Positions 5,445 through 6,399 of a stretch of 6,399 nt of DNA are shown here, one piece after another. The stretch is taken from assembly GCA_949840475.1 (NCBI GenBank), contig CATKXA010000061.1, positions 1 to 6,399 on the forward strand. Direction: 5' to 3'. The position numbers were made by a program, and so were the translations under genes. A model generated the notes under the pieces. That model did no database searches and was not told where the DNA came from. It worked only from the letters and a program-made list of their open reading frames with translations. Positions within the stretch are counted from its first letter, which is position 1. Every line of letters begins with the position of its first letter. The DNA is from an uncultured Thermoanaerobacterales bacterium (GTDB taxonomy: Bacteria > Bacillota > Clostridia > Christensenellales > UBA1242).

Positions 5445-6322
5445 TATGTAACCTCTATTAAAAATTTGTTGATAGCTTTTAGAGTTTCTACGTTTGTAGT
5501 AAGTCCATCAAATATCATATAAGCATGAACAGCCCTAAGCTCACTTTTATCAAAGAATAGTTTTTTGACTTTAACGCCACTATCTTTTAGTTTATTATAC
5601 ATAACTTCGCTTTGCGAACTATGTAGTTTATCAATTTTTCCACTAGCCAAAAAACAAGGAGGAAATTTACTATCGACATAATTGATTGGCGACAAGTTGT
5701 CGTTCTCTTGCATGTCCTTACCCTTGCCTTTCAAACTAGCTTTAGCATATGTTCTAATATTTGGGAACTTACTTGTCTGCATTGTTGTTAAATTATAAAC
5801 ACCATAAAGCAGAATAAGCCCTTTAATAGCCTCTAAAATCTCTTTTGCATCTATTTTCCCACTACTAAGCTTACCTGCAACCAAAGAGCTTATATGGGCA
5901 CCAGCAGAGTCGCCAGCTAGTATTATCTTGTGCGGATCAGCACCGTAGTCACTTGCAATACTTCTAGCATAGTTTATTGCTGTAATAGCATCAGCTACAA
6001 TACTATCTATTTTATACTTTGGAGCCAAACCATAATTAACATTGAATACAACAAAGCCCATTTTAGCAAGACGTCTACAAAGCGTAGTATAAATGCCCTT
6101 AGAATAGCCCATCCAGCCACCACCATGAAAGTATACAATCATTGGTTTACTATTATCTTTTATCTTATGATAGTGAACATCGAGCTTCTGATAACGATTT
6201 GCATTTTGGTTATACTTTAAATTACGTTTAGTCTTAATACCACTGATTGGCTTATGAAAATTATACACTAATCCAGAACCGAGTGTACCAAGGAGTGTAA
6301 TAAATTTAGTGAGGTATATCAT
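5444..6322 (-). CDS. Alpha/beta-hydrolase, HSL-like esterase/lipase family
   Basis: This 292-residue protein is a probable carboxylesterase of the hormone-sensitive-lipase type; the substrate cannot be told from sequence. The oxyanion-hole motif HGGGW is at 66-70, the nucleophile elbow GDSAG at 137-141 with Ser139, and the remaining triad members are probably Asp231 (in SGKIDKLH) and His266 (in VHAYM). A hydrophobic N-terminal segment at about 1-20 with one lysine could be an uncleaved membrane anchor or a weak signal; the catalytic fold begins near residue 46. The ATG at 6322 is the only ATG before residue 61, and an in-frame TGA lies two codons upstream. No usable Shine-Dalgarno precedes it, and the -10 box ends six bases before it, which suggests a leaderless or nearly leaderless mRNA. 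It is the first gene of the hydrolase-lspA-rluD operon. A link to lipoprotein or lipid metabolism is suggested by position only. Confidence 0.9.
   Translation of the reverse strand: MIYLTKFITLLGTLGSGLVYNFHKPISGIKTKRNLKYNQNANRYQKLDVHYHKIKDNSKPMIVYFHGGGWMGYSKGIYTTLCRRLAKMGFVVFNVNYGLAPKYKIDSIVADAITAINYARSIASDYGADPHKIILAGDSAGAHISSLVAGKLSSGKIDAKEILEAIKGLILLYGVYNLTTMQTSKFPNIRTYAKASLKGKGKDMQENDNLSPINYVDSKFPPCFLASGKIDKLHSSQSEVMYNKLKDSGVKVKKLFFDKSELRAVHAYMIFDGLTTNVETLKAINKFLIEVT
5452..5455 (-). promoter_or_regulatory. lspA ribosome binding site inside the hydrolase gene
   Basis: GAGG lies within the last codons of the hydrolase gene, seven bases before the lspA ATG. With the TAATG stop-start overlap, it gives a standard coupled arrangement in which lspA output follows hydrolase translation. 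Confidence 0.7.
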
Positions 6323-6328
6323 TCTTCA

Positions 6329-6356
6329 ATTTTAGCATAATTTACTTTATTTTCAA
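6329..6356 (-). promoter_or_regulatory. Extended -10 promoter of the hydrolase-lspA-rluD operon
   Basis: TTGAAA (6351-6356, five of six -35 matches) lies 16 bases before TAAAAT (6329-6334, five of six -10 matches). The -10 is preceded by TGC, a TGn extended -10. The usual distance from -10 to start places +1 at or within a base or two of the hydrolase ATG at 6322, leaving no room for a ribosome binding site. The remaining bases to the window edge (6357-6399) are AT-rich and hold nothing I recognise. Confidence 0.6.
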
Positions 6357-6399
6357 ATAAATATTGTTTCAAAAAACATAAATTCATACTTTTTTAAAA

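Noticed and set aside
1..6399. CRISPR array, transposon, prophage or defence-system genes
   Set aside because: There are no regularly spaced repeats, transposase or integrase motifs, terminal inverted repeats or toxin-antitoxin-like pairs. The two small ORFs are membrane proteins without such signatures.

Overview
The window is an AT-rich stretch of bacterial chromosome in which every credible gene lies on the minus strand, so transcription runs from high to low coordinates. The gene content and order (trigger factor, then clpP, then clpX; lspA followed by an RluD/YlyB-type pseudouridine synthase), the strong GGAG-type ribosome binding sites and the TTGACA/TATAAT-like promoters point to a low-GC Gram-positive (Bacillota), most likely a Clostridia-type lineage. 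Trp is encoded by TGG and the genes end in TAA or TAG, so the standard bacterial code fits. The species cannot be named from the sequence.

Right-hand block (about 6360 to 3887): a strong extended -10 promoter sits directly on the start codon of an alpha/beta-hydrolase (HSL-like esterase) gene. That gene overlaps lspA (lipoprotein signal peptidase) by one base, and lspA is followed after 67 bases by an rluD-type 23S rRNA pseudouridine synthase. This looks like one operon. LspA carries an unusual, highly charged C-terminal tail.

Middle block (3868 to 3048): a self-contained two-gene unit with its own promoter, two small three-helix membrane proteins of unknown function (89 and 132 residues), and a 12-bp-stem rho-independent terminator. 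Phased A-tracts lie just upstream of its promoter.

Left-hand block (3042 to 1): the protein quality-control operon tig-clpP-clpX. A consensus promoter starts five bases after the preceding terminator and has a 9-bp-arm inverted repeat covering its -10 box. Trigger factor folds nascent chains on the ribosome. ClpX unfolds substrates and feeds them to the ClpP serine protease. The three genes are packed with 10-13 base gaps. clpX runs off the left edge after 354 codons.

No RNA genes, mobile elements, CRISPR arrays or prophage genes were seen, and no intergenic gap exceeds about 155 bases. Most of the window is ordinary housekeeping. The parts worth a second look are the small membrane-protein unit, the likely operator in front of tig-clpP-clpX, the apparently leaderless hydrolase-lspA transcript and the LspA tail.
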